DNA of 11,143 bases. Origin: Ga0077554 sp046590885. Its GTDB lineage: Bacteria; Pseudomonadota; Gammaproteobacteria; Ga0077554; Ga007554. The notes under the pieces were generated by a model, which saw only the letters and a program-made list of their open reading frames with translations, ran no database searches and had not been told where the DNA came from. Shown here piece after piece: positions 1 through 6,711 of the stretch. Position numbers and translations under genes: made by a program. Location of the stretch: assembly GCA_046590885.1 (NCBI GenBank), contig JBKJTS010000153.1, positions 1-11,143 of the forward strand, given 5' to 3'. Within the stretch, counting starts at the first letter, position 1; each line of letters starts with the position of its first letter.

Positions 1-2
1 CT

Positions 3-941
3 GTTCCACCCGTGGCTACTGACTGTGAAGACAGCGCCTTTACCATTGCCAGCCATGCCTCACGGCTGGGCTTCAGGGGCGATGAAGACATTGGTGGTGG
101 TCTGAAGGTGCTCTGGCAACTGGAGCAGCAGTTCGACTTTGACTCAGGGTTGTTTGGTGCCGTCGTGCGTAACAGCTTTGTTGGTTTATCAGGTGAGTTT
201 GGCAAACTGCTGGCAGGCAAGCATGACACCCCGTTGCGGACAGTGACGCAACGTCTGAATATCTTGGCGGATAGCTGGGGTGATTACAATTCCATCATCG
301 GCAACCTGGCTGGGGTGCGGGTGTTTGATCAGCGCAGCGATAATAGCTTGACTTATATATCACCCGATTTGCAGGGGTTTGGATTTTCGGCAGCGTACTC
401 GGCCAGTAGAAAAGATGACGATCTGCCAGTGACCAAGATTGATGGTGGTAAAAATGTGGTCAGTGTTAGTGGCTCCTATAGTAACGGCCCGTTGTATCTG
501 GGCGCAGGATTTGAGTCGTTGGGCAATTATACCGGAACAGATGACGCGAGCGCTGTCAAGCTGGGGGGCTCGTGGACATGGGCTCAGGCGACTACCTTGG
601 CTGGTGTGTGGGAACGTGCTGACAAGGGTGGCGTGAACGGTGAACGTGATGCTTGGTACGTGAGCTTGGCGCACAAGGTTGGTGCGAATACCTTTAAAAC
701 CGATATTGCGGGTGCCGGGGAGCTGGGCAGCCTTGCGAATACTGGCGCGCTGCAATATACGCTGGCATGGACGCGGATGCTAACCAAGGCTACGGAGGTG
801 TATGTGCTGTACACAATGCTAGAGAACGATGCGGCCGGCACCTATGGTTTGTGGACGGGTACACAAGCCATCCCCGGATATCCTGGTAATAGTGTATCGT
901 CCTTGTCCGTGGGTTTGAATCACAGGTTTTCATCCAAGTAA
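3..941 (+). CDS. General diffusion porin, Gram-negative trimeric type (5' end missing)
   Basis: Outer-membrane beta-barrel porin for passive diffusion of small solutes. The frame is open from base 3 and the true start lies upstream of the window, so the signal peptide and first strand are missing (roughly 40-60 residues, judged from the usual family length). The visible N-terminus contains the family signature S-R-L-G-F-R-G-D-E-D-I-G-G-G-L-K followed by W-Q-L-E-Q-Q-F-D-F, then R-N-S-F-V-G-L-S-G and G-K-H-D-T-P, all typical of proteobacterial (especially beta) porins. Alternating aromatic/polar strands follow to the end. The C-terminus is G-L-N-H-R-F-S-S-K: the family normally stops at the Phe that BamA recognises, so this copy has three extra residues. 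A GTG at 12 is unlikely to be the start because homology continues through it. A strong terminator follows, so the gene is probably not part of the downstream cytochrome cluster. Confidence 0.9.
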   Translation, partial: VPPVATDCEDSAFTIASHASRLGFRGDEDIGGGLKVLWQLEQQFDFDSGLFGAVVRNSFVGLSGEFGKLLAGKHDTPLRTVTQRLNILADSWGDYNSIIGNLAGVRVFDQRSDNSLTYISPDLQGFGFSAAYSASRKDDDLPVTKIDGGKNVVSVSGSYSNGPLYLGAGFESLGNYTGTDDASAVKLGGSWTWAQATTLAGVWERADKGGVNGERDAWYVSLAHKVGANTFKTDIAGAGELGSLANTGALQYTLAWTRMLTKATEVYVLYTMLENDAAGTYGLWTGTQAIPGYPGNSVSSLSVGLNHRFSSK

Positions 942-984
942 ATATATTCCGGCATAATTCATCCCTGTCGGCTATTTCGATCCA

Positions 985-1028
985 CAAATGGGCGCCCCCT
1001 TATCTGAAGGGGGCGCCCATTTGTTTTT
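985..1028 (+). terminator. Strong intrinsic terminator after the porin gene
   Basis: A perfect 17-bp inverted repeat (arms 985-1001 and 1007-1023) with a 5-base loop (1002-1006) is followed directly by five T residues (1024-1028). The stem is G/C-rich in its centre. There is no T-run on the opposite side for the minus strand, so it should act on + strand transcripts only. It separates the porin from the cytochrome cluster. Confidence 0.93.
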
Positions 1029-1051
1029 CTGCCCCGATTTCCCCGCTTTGA

Positions 1052-1081
1052 TTGACAGCGCAAAACCCCGTGTGTTAGAAA
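1052..1081 (+). promoter_or_regulatory. Candidate sigma70 promoter of the cytochrome cluster
   Basis: A perfect -35 hexamer TTGACA (1052-1057) is followed after 18 bases by TAGAAA (1076-1081), a 4/6 match to TATAAT. It lies just after the porin terminator and 22 bases before the tetraheme cytochrome start, where a promoter would be needed. The -10 is weak and the spacer is one base longer than ideal, so an activator may be involved. Confidence 0.45.
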
Positions 1082-1103
1082 GCTAAAGACTAGGGGTGGA
1101 AGA

Positions 1104-1961
1104 ATGACAATTAAACAGTCCAGCCAATCGGCGGCCGGAAATAATTTAATCATTGCTATGTTGCTCTTATTGGCGACAGGCGGTGCGCTGTTTTTTATTG
1201 CCGACAGCGCGCGGGCGGGTATTTTCAATACCAAGCATAATCTGGGTAGCACGGGCATCAATGCCGCCAGCCAGTTCAGTGGTACGCGTGAGATCTGCGT
1301 GTTTTGTCATACCCCGCATGGCGCCAATGAAACTGCGGCGGTGCCGCTGTGGAACCGCAATCTTGACCCCAATGGGTTTCAGACCTACGATCAGATGGGT
1401 ACTACCACGCTGGATGCTCATGTCGAGCAGATAGGTTCGGTGTCGCTGGCCTGCCTGTCATGCCATGATGGTACCCAGGCAATGGATTCCCTGCTTAACG
1501 AGCCGGGTTCAGGGCGTATTGTGCAGGGTTTTAACACGGGCCGCTGGAGTGGCCAGGCGTCTACGGTGGGCGGGCGCATTGGCCCGCCCAATGTGGTGAC
1601 CAATCTTAGCAAAGACTTAACCAATGACCATCCGGTAGGCATCCAGTATGCTGGAGGAGGCTATTCATCGGTCAACCCGTCTGGTCCCGGCGCGGACAAA
1701 GATTTCAATCAAGCCAATACCGCCATTGTCGGTACCGAGCGCGTATGGTGGGTCAATACACCTGTAGAAGGGTCATTGGCATTCGAGAAAACCGATATGA
1801 AGCTATATACCCGGGTAGGGACCCGTGGCCGGTTTGCCGGGGAGCCGCAACCTTATGTGGAATGCGCCTCGTGCCACGACCCTCATGTTGATTATAATCC
1901 TACATTTTTGCGGGTGGATCCCAAAGGAAGCGTGGTGTGCTTGACGTGCCATGCTAAATAG
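1104..1961 (+). CDS. Secreted tetraheme c-type cytochrome, OmcE-like (candidate extracellular filament cytochrome)
   Basis: Predicted extracytoplasmic electron-transfer protein of 285 aa. A Sec signal peptide (hydrophobic about residues 14-33) ends with A-R-A, giving cleavage after residue 38 and a mature chain of about 247 aa. Four CXXCH haem sites are at 65-69 (CVFCH), 117-121 (CLSCH), 254-258 (CASCH) and 279-283 (CLTCH). Five other histidines (45, 72, 106, 176, 261) are available for four distal ligands, so all haems can be bis-His. The motifs C-H-T-P-H, C-L-S-C-H-D-G-T, N-D-H-P-V and C-A-S-C-H-D-P-H, and an early K-H-N-L, match what I recall of OmcE-type cytochromes, which polymerise into haem filaments. 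The ATG has a good GGTGGAAGA ribosome site. It is first in the cluster and overlaps the PPIase gene by 11 bases. The tetraheme call is firm; filament formation is inference. A soluble or surface-attached tetraheme cytochrome is the alternative. Confidence 0.88.
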   Translation: MTIKQSSQSAAGNNLIIAMLLLLATGGALFFIADSARAGIFNTKHNLGSTGINAASQFSGTREICVFCHTPHGANETAAVPLWNRNLDPNGFQTYDQMGTTTLDAHVEQIGSVSLACLSCHDGTQAMDSLLNEPGSGRIVQGFNTGRWSGQASTVGGRIGPPNVVTNLSKDLTNDHPVGIQYAGGGYSSVNPSGPGADKDFNQANTAIVGTERVWWVNTPVEGSLAFEKTDMKLYTRVGTRGRFAGEPQPYVECASCHDPHVDYNPTFLRVDPKGSVVCLTCHAK

Positions 1962-2985
1962 AGAGCGGCGCAGTCACCGTTGGTGCGAGATGCTGCTGGT
2001 TGTGGGGGTACTGATGGCGGCGTCGGTCGGCTATGCCGAAGTCGGCTCGGGAATTGATGTGGTGAGTACGCCGCCCGCATCGGTTACCCCATTTGCCGTT
2101 ATTGGTGCAGACAGCATTTCCCGTGAAGAATTTCAGGCGGCACTGCATGAGGGTATGCGCCGCACGTTTTTTCATGGTGCGCCGCAGCCGGAGCAGTTAG
2201 CCGCCTACCGTCGTGAAGTCACGCAACGCCTCATCGATCGGGTGTTATTGCGGCAGGAAATCAAGCGCCGCCATCTGGTGGCTGATGCGGCGGTGGTCGA
2301 TGCCGGGTTATTGAAAATTGAACAGCGGCTGGGGGGAAGCCAGGAATGGCAGCGGGATCGCGAGCGTGCCGTGCCGCTGCTGCGCATGCGCCTGGAAGAA
2401 GAGAACACGCTGGAGCAACTTGAGGCGCAGGTACGGCAGTCCGTTGGAAAGGGCGCCGGACAGGATGCTGGCCCAGACAGGGCGGAGATAATTAAATATT
2501 ATCAGGATCACCCTGAGCAATTCACTACGCCGGAGCGAGTGCGCGTCTCATTGATTCTACTGAAAGTGGAGCCTTCGGCATCTGCGCAGACGTGGCAGGC
2601 GGCAGAGCGGGAGGCGGCCCAGTTAGTGAGCAAGCTGCATAGCGGTGCAGATTTTGCCGCGCTGGCGCGACTACATTCTGCGGACACGTCAACGGCCAAA
2701 GGGGGAGATTTGGGGTATATCCATCGAGGCATGCTGGCGGCGGAGGCGCAGCAGGTGCTGGATAAAATGGTGTCCGTAGGCGAAATATCCGCGCCAGTGA
2801 TGTTGCTGCAAGGGGTAGCCATTTTGCGTCTGGATGAGCGCATTGCTCCGGCGTTGAATGCAATGAGTGTGGCTGAGCCACGGGCGCGTGAGCTCTTAAT
2901 ACGCAAGCAGGCCGATGCCGCGTGGAAGGGCTTGCTTGAGGGGTTACGTGCGCGTACCCCGATTGTAATCAATGATCCTGATTAA
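1951..2985 (+). CDS. Periplasmic PpiC/SurA-type (parvulin-fold) peptidyl-prolyl isomerase or chaperone
   Basis: A 344-aa exported protein of the parvulin family, expected to help fold secreted or outer-membrane proteins. The basic start (R-E-R-R-S-H-R) and hydrophobic segment 14-28 form a signal peptide with likely cleavage after G-Y-A (29). Residues about 45-165 resemble the helical SurA/PpiC N-domain. Residues about 194-297 are the PpiC domain, with the hallmark G-G-D-L-G-Y (251-256) and V-G-E-I-S-A-P-V (276-283). Both usual active-site His positions are changed: L201 where R-x-S-H-I-L is expected, and A290 where G-x-H-I is expected. Catalysis is therefore doubtful and a chaperone role is plausible. 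The ATG lies inside the end of the tetraheme cytochrome gene (11-base overlap), implying translational coupling and perhaps a dedicated client. An alternative ATG at 1990 would remove the basic n-region and is less likely. Confidence 0.88.
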   Translation: MLNRERRSHRWCEMLLVVGVLMAASVGYAEVGSGIDVVSTPPASVTPFAVIGADSISREEFQAALHEGMRRTFFHGAPQPEQLAAYRREVTQRLIDRVLLRQEIKRRHLVADAAVVDAGLLKIEQRLGGSQEWQRDRERAVPLLRMRLEEENTLEQLEAQVRQSVGKGAGQDAGPDRAEIIKYYQDHPEQFTTPERVRVSLILLKVEPSASAQTWQAAEREAAQLVSKLHSGADFAALARLHSADTSTAKGGDLGYIHRGMLAAEAQQVLDKMVSVGEISAPVMLLQGVAILRLDERIAPALNAMSVAEPRARELLIRKQADAAWKGLLEGLRARTPIVINDPD

Positions 2986-3003
2986 TTAATGATAATAATT
3001 AAA
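2985..3003 (+). promoter_or_regulatory. Fur-box-like site
   Basis: The 19 bases match the classical Fur consensus at 14 of 19 positions, including ten consecutive matches (2987-2996). The first base is also the last base of the PPIase stop codon. The same stretch forms an AT-rich inverted repeat (7-bp arms 2982-2988 and 2996-3002). No clear -35 is seen nearby, and AT-rich DNA gives chance matches, so this is only a candidate iron-responsive operator for the downstream barrel gene. Confidence 0.3.
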
Positions 3004-3211
3004 GGCTTGCAAAAATGAAACAAAGAGGGTGGGCGCATCATGCCTACGCTAAAGGCGGGGTGAGGCAAGCAGAGGCGCGACGCGGCTCATGCTGCGTGTT
3101 GTCTTCTCCGGAATTGCTGCGCCGTCCAAGGATGGGCGAATACCTCAAGCATAGGATGTGCTCGAGCGGTGCTAATGCAACACTTTTCTCTGTGCAGTGG
3201 ACGTGGCGTTT

Positions 3212-5068
3212 ATGAGTGTGAGCCGGTCTGACGTCGTCTTGGTCCTGCTGGTGCTGCTGACGTTGAGTGGTGGTTGGCCCGCACGAGTAATGGCCGTGTC
3301 TCTGGGGCCTGCAGAGATCTCCGGCAGTGTGGGATACAGCTACCGTTGGTTAAGCGGTGTCAACAATACAGATACCACCAGCAATCAGTGGCAGGCCACT
3401 GTGCGTGCCAGCTCGTATATATGGCGGCCGTGGTTGGCGACTGCAGAAGGTGGCGTGACATTCGCCCAGGATAGCACCGAATTTGGGGACGTCTCCACCC
3501 CCAGCGCCGCTGATGCAGGCCTTAAAGATAATAAAGCAACCATTGTCACGGGGGAGTTTAACCTCAATGTATTGCCGCAAAGTAAAACGCCGTTTGGCTT
3601 GCGCTATCTCGCAAGCAACAGCCGTATTGATTCAACGCGTATTGTCAGCGCCCCAGTGCTATTTACAGACATCGAATTTGAAACCACCCGTCTCGAACTG
3701 CGGCAATCTTATCTGAACGATAAAAATGATCGTTTTATGTTGCGCTATGATAGCTCGAGCTGGAGCTCGGCACGCGACGGTAGTTATGATGACGCCTTGT
3801 GGGGCGCAGAGGCGGATATACGGCGGAGCAGGCAAAATGTGCTGGTGAAACTTAGCCAGGGTATTACCGAGCATTCATTGACCAAGCTGCGTAATGAAAA
3901 CCTTATTTTCGATACCAGCCATTTTTACCTGCCCTCCCCGTCGTTGCGAATCGACAGTAAGGTCAGTTACTACACGTTTGATCGCTCATTTCGCGTTACC
4001 AGCGCCAGCGCCACCTCCGGTAGCAGTACTACGGATATAGCTCAGGCCTCCAGTTTCTTTTTCTGGCGACCGGGGTTGGATCATACCCGGCGACCGTGGT
4101 CAATGAGTGGGGGGTTACGTGTCTATGATCTGCAAGGCGAAGCTCCCGCTGCGTCCAGTGACTCGCTCTCTATCAGCGCCTCCGGTGGATTTTTTTATCA
4201 ATTAAGCAGAAAATGGCGTTTTGATGCCAGCGCAGCTTTTACCTCCACCCAAGGCAACGGTTCTGAGACGCAATTGATGCGACAACAGGGCGGTGTGTTA
4301 TATCAATCTGATTTATATGAAAAATCAGGATTTATATATCGTTGGTTTGCAACTGGCGCACTGGATAACCAGTCAGGGGTAAATGCGGCGCGTCAGACCC
4401 TTTCCTCCACGTGGTCGCATAGTGGGCAGAAAAGCTGGTTTTTGAGTGATATTTCTTCGGTGAATGTCAGTCTGGGGCAGTCGCTTAACGCTGCTTACCG
4501 GATTAATGACGAATCTATTACTCTTTATCAGGATCATCAGGGCTCGCTGGCGGTGCGCCAATTTGGTGGTATCAATGCGGCCAATGCGCGGTTGGATCAT
4601 TCTGGCACAGTGGCATGGAACCAAGTCGCGGGCGGGGGTAATTCTACAGCGCAACTTACTCTTTCGGACTCCCGCGCCCTGACCGATACAGAAGATGAGC
4701 AGCAACTGATTAATTTTCAGGTTTTGCGTGTTCAGCCACTGAATCGGTCCAGTTATCTGTCGGGTAACCTGACAGTGCAGTACGTGCGCCAGGAGTTTCC
4801 GCAACTAGGAATAAGTTCGGATGTGGCGACCGCCACGGGCCGGGTGGATTATCAGCATTCAAATATATTTGGCTTGACAAATCTGCGTTTTCTGTCAAAT
4901 CTGTTTGTCTCGCGTGCCGCAGTGGCGGAGGGTATTGACCGCGCCGAGTGGGATAATCGACTGGATTATACGATTGGTTTGCTGGATACTAGTTTAAGCT
5001 TGCGTTTTATCCAGATTGATGGGCAAAATTCAAATCTGGTTATGGCGCGTATTGCCCGGCGCTTTTAA
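3212..5068 (+). CDS. Large outer-membrane beta-barrel protein in the cytochrome cluster
   Basis: A 618-aa protein from the ATG at 3212. A hydrophobic signal segment (8-20) ends at A-R-V-M-A (cleavage after 28). The rest is a chain of alternating polar/hydrophobic segments rich in Tyr, Trp, Phe, Ser and Asn, without cysteines or haem motifs. It ends A-R-I-A-R-R-F with the C-terminal Phe typical of BamA substrates. About 590 mature residues would allow a barrel in the range of 22-28 strands. I do not recognise a named family; it is not obviously MtrB/PioB, whose usual decaheme partner is absent from the window. Its position among periplasmic and secreted cytochromes suggests an electron conduit shell or an export pore for the tetraheme protein (inference). 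A GTG at 3197 in frame is an alternative start; neither start has a good ribosome site. The 226 bases upstream hold the Fur-like site and no convincing gene. Confidence 0.85.
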   Translation: MSVSRSDVVLVLLVLLTLSGGWPARVMAVSLGPAEISGSVGYSYRWLSGVNNTDTTSNQWQATVRASSYIWRPWLATAEGGVTFAQDSTEFGDVSTPSAADAGLKDNKATIVTGEFNLNVLPQSKTPFGLRYLASNSRIDSTRIVSAPVLFTDIEFETTRLELRQSYLNDKNDRFMLRYDSSSWSSARDGSYDDALWGAEADIRRSRQNVLVKLSQGITEHSLTKLRNENLIFDTSHFYLPSPSLRIDSKVSYYTFDRSFRVTSASATSGSSTTDIAQASSFFFWRPGLDHTRRPWSMSGGLRVYDLQGEAPAASSDSLSISASGGFFYQLSRKWRFDASAAFTSTQGNGSETQLMRQQGGVLYQSDLYEKSGFIYRWFATGALDNQSGVNAARQTLSSTWSHSGQKSWFLSDISSVNVSLGQSLNAAYRINDESITLYQDHQGSLAVRQFGGINAANARLDHSGTVAWNQVAGGGNSTAQLTLSDSRALTDTEDEQQLINFQVLRVQPLNRSSYLSGNLTVQYVRQEFPQLGISSDVATATGRVDYQHSNIFGLTNLRFLSNLFVSRAAVAEGIDRAEWDNRLDYTIGLLDTSLSLRFIQIDGQNSNLVMARIARRF

Positions 5069-5234
5069 GCTAGACAAACGTGATGCCAGTTGACTGTAGA
5101 TACTTGAATTTAACAAGCCAGTGTGCTTTGGTGATGCGCTTTGCCTTGCCTCCGTGTAGGTTTGTGGGGGAAGATTAGGTAGTTCAAAGGATTTGTGAGT
5201 TTAGAGTGATTTTAAAACAAGGGGAGAGTGCTGT

Positions 5235-5699
5235 ATGTTACCTAAAATGAAGGGTCGAATTACGTGGAGGGCGATTGCGCTGGGTGCTGCGGCATGGGTA
5301 GCCATGTTGATTGCCCCTGTGACGGCGCAAGCTGAATACGGAGATGTGGTCATCAATAACTATGCGGATGCGGCGGGCATGCGTCCTGCGGTGTTTTCGC
5401 ACTGGTTTCATCGAGTACGTTTTCGTTGTAAAGTGTGTCATGCGGACTTGGGGTTTCAGTTTAAGGCTGGGGGTAACAAGATTACCATGGCCAAAATTAT
5501 TGACGGCAAGTTCTGCGGCGCCTGTCATAACGGTGAAATCGCCTGGTCAGTAGAAAACTGTGGTATGTGCCATTCTGGTGTTCCGGGAACCCCCACGCAT
5601 ATCCACGGTAGTACAATGCAGACGTTGGTGGCTCCACCACATCAGCCATTAACAGCTCCTGTGGCTGCTCCGGCTCCCGCTGCTGCTCCCAAAAAGTAA
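5235..5699 (+). CDS. Periplasmic triheme c7-type cytochrome with Ala/Pro tail
   Basis: A 154-aa exported cytochrome. The signal peptide (hydrophobic 13-28) ends A-Q-A, with cleavage after 33. The triheme domain starts with F-S-H-W-F-H (54-59), whose two His are probable distal ligands, followed by CXXCH at 65-69 (CKVCH), 94-98 (CGACH) and 109-113 (CGMCH). This fits the c7-type triheme domain family, which is common near metal-respiration cytochromes. A Met (M85, in I-T-M) between haems 1 and 2 is conserved in the other two triheme proteins here. After a short His-containing stretch (H122, H124, H136), the tail 137-154 is Ala/Pro-rich and ends in two Lys, perhaps a flexible linker. A strong AAGGGGAGAG ribosome site sits 6 bases before the ATG. 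Unlike its paralogues it lacks the acidic pre-domain. Likely role: periplasmic electron carrier, 18 bp-close to the next cytochrome. Confidence 0.92.
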   Translation: MLPKMKGRITWRAIALGAAAWVAMLIAPVTAQAEYGDVVINNYADAAGMRPAVFSHWFHRVRFRCKVCHADLGFQFKAGGNKITMAKIIDGKFCGACHNGEIAWSVENCGMCHSGVPGTPTHIHGSTMQTLVAPPHQPLTAPVAAPAPAAAPKK

Positions 5700-5717
5700 T
5701 GGACAAGAGGAAAACCT

Positions 5718-6461
5718 ATGAATTGGCATAAAAAAACACTCTTTATGAGTTGTGCTCTGGCACTGTTTCTGGCCGGGTCCGCATGCAGTGCGCAGCCCCA
5801 AGTGGCGCCACGTCCCGACGGTTCGGTTCCGGTCAAGGATTTATCCTATGCGCCGGAATACAAGGCTGTCGATGAAATGGCCCAGTCAGATCTGCAGGTG
5901 ATCCATATTGCACAAGTAGATGACATCAACAGCTTCAATCGCAACCTGAAGAAGTCCAAAGGTGTCCATTTGCCGCCGGCTGAAGACGGCCTGCGTGACC
6001 CGCAAAATGAAGCCACGCACATTCTCGCCGCGCCCAAGCCGGCCTTTGAAGGGCTCCCCCCCACCGAATTTGGTAACCGGGTGGATTGGGTGAAAACCAT
6101 GGATGAAAAAAAAGTGCGTCCACGCTGGGAAAAAGATGATCCAGATGCTGAACCATTTGTGATGGATCTGGATATCGTGCGCCCGGTAAAAGCATCGGTG
6201 CCGGATGTGGTGTTTCCTCATCGTCAGCATACTGAATGGCTATTCTGTTCCAATTGCCATCCAGCAATTTTTATTCCACAAAAGGGCGCAAACCAGATCA
6301 GCATGTCTGCCATTTTGTTGGGGCAGAAATGTGGTGTGTGTCATGGTAAGGTAGCGTTTCCGATTACCACCAAGTCATGTCGCAAGTGTCACTCCAAACC
6401 CAAGCCGGATGACTGGAAGCCGCCACTAAGTGAAGCAACGCTGAAGAATCCCTGGAAGTAA
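5718..6461 (+). CDS. Triheme c7-type cytochrome with conserved pre-domain (copy 1)
   Basis: A 247-aa exported cytochrome. The hydrophobic signal (7-20) is followed by S-A-C-S-A-Q; cleavage by signal peptidase I after A25 is most likely, as the region before C23 (A-G-S-A) is a poor lipobox. Residues about 84-135 form a pre-domain (P-P-A-E-D-G-L-R-D-P, then V-D-W-V-K) that is shared with the product of 8205-8858. The triheme domain follows: F-P-H-R-Q-H-T-E-W-L (166-175), then CXXCH at 177-181 (CSNCH), 205-209 (CGVCH) and 221-225 (CRKCH), with conserved M196. Its SD (AAGAGG, 5705-5710) is well placed, and only 18 bases separate it from the preceding cytochrome, so the two are surely co-transcribed. 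Likely a periplasmic or membrane-associated electron carrier. The C-terminus is Lys/Pro-rich. Partner and redox direction are unknown. Confidence 0.92.
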   Translation: MNWHKKTLFMSCALALFLAGSACSAQPQVAPRPDGSVPVKDLSYAPEYKAVDEMAQSDLQVIHIAQVDDINSFNRNLKKSKGVHLPPAEDGLRDPQNEATHILAAPKPAFEGLPPTEFGNRVDWVKTMDEKKVRPRWEKDDPDAEPFVMDLDIVRPVKASVPDVVFPHRQHTEWLFCSNCHPAIFIPQKGANQISMSAILLGQKCGVCHGKVAFPITTKSCRKCHSKPKPDDWKPPLSEATLKNPWK

Positions 6462-6476
6462 CCCTGTGGGATGATG

Positions 6477-6497
6477 CCTGCGCGAGACGCGCGCAGG
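6477..6497 (+). terminator. Short hairpin after the second triheme gene (weak terminator or attenuator)
   Basis: Arms 6477-6484 and 6490-6497 (CCTGCGCG and its complement) give a perfect 8-bp stem with a 5-base loop. The following sequence is AT-rich (ATATTATTAAA) but not a T-run. It may reduce read-through or stabilise the upstream transcript rather than fully terminate. Confidence 0.35.
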
Positions 6498-6516
6498 ATA
6501 TTATTAAAGATCGATA

Positions 6517-6538
6517 CCGGTTTATGTCCGGTTTATGT
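6517..6538 (+). repeat. Perfect tandem duplication of an 11-mer
   Basis: The unit CCGGTTTATGT occurs twice back to back (6517-6527 and 6528-6538) in the 250-base gap before the cupredoxin gene. It could be a slippage duplication or a paired protein-binding site; the sequence alone does not decide. Confidence 0.6.
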
Positions 6539-6564
6539 AATGAGTCCCCAAGGAGTCTCGCGCC

Positions 6565-6702
6565 ATGGGAAAGCGGAACTTAAAACAGGCCAATCAGTCA
6601 TTGAAGTTGCGGAATTCCGGGGCGCAAAGGGTGCGCTCGGTCGGGATAACGGCATTGCATATGGAGTCCATGCTGGTTTTCTGTAACGCAATATTTTACT
6701 AG
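6565..6702 (+). CDS. Possible 45-aa small protein upstream of the cupredoxin
   Basis: A short open frame, ATG 6565 to TAG 6700-6702. Its support is a clean Shine-Dalgarno AAGGAG (6550-6555), nine bases from the ATG, and a stop placed at the ribosome site of the next gene, as in coupled genes. The product is basic in its first half (K3, R4, K7, K14, R16, R22, R24) and more hydrophobic at the end (M-L-V-F-C-N-A-I-F-Y), with no signal peptide, haem site or known domain that I recognise. It could be a leader peptide, a real small protein, or chance. A longer overlapping frame (6471-6686) has a poorer ribosome site. Low confidence. Confidence 0.25.
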   Translation: MGKRNLKQANQSLKLRNSGAQRVRSVGITALHMESMLVFCNAIFY

Positions 6703-6705
6703 GGA
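6700..6705 (+). promoter_or_regulatory. Ribosome binding site that decides the cupredoxin start
   Basis: TAGGGA sits six bases before the ATG at 6712 but directly abuts the in-frame ATG at 6706, which would leave no spacing. The start at 6712 is therefore preferred; the difference is two residues. Confidence 0.65.
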
Positions 6706-6711
6706 ATGATA

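Noticed and set aside
1048..1061. FNR/CRP-type half-site TTGAT overlapping the promoter -35
   Set aside because: The second half matches only 2 of 5 bases of ATCAA, so a regulator site is not supported.
2508..2972. 154-codon frame on the minus strand
   Set aside because: Antisense shadow of the PPIase gene with no supporting features.
3015..3215. 66-codon frame on the + strand between PPIase and barrel
   Set aside because: No Shine-Dalgarno before its ATG, unusual Cys/Arg/His-rich composition, no signal or domain, and it overlaps the start of the barrel gene.
3212..5068. Naming the barrel MtrB/MtoB/PioB
   Set aside because: No decahaem partner in the window and no cysteine motif or other family signature that I could identify; only a generic barrel call is justified.
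5090..5116. TTGACT followed by TAACAA as a promoter for the first triheme gene
   Set aside because: Spacer is only 15 bases and the -10 matches 3 of 6, so it is too weak to call.
5718..6461. Lipoprotein call for the second triheme cytochrome from Cys23
   Set aside because: Residues before the Cys (A-G-S-A) lack the Leu normally at -3, whereas S-A-C-S-A gives an acceptable signal peptidase I site.
6471..6686. 71-codon frame on the + strand in the gap before the cupredoxin
   Set aside because: Starts within the hairpin region with a weak ribosome site, no recognisable domain, and conflicts with the better-supported 45-codon frame.
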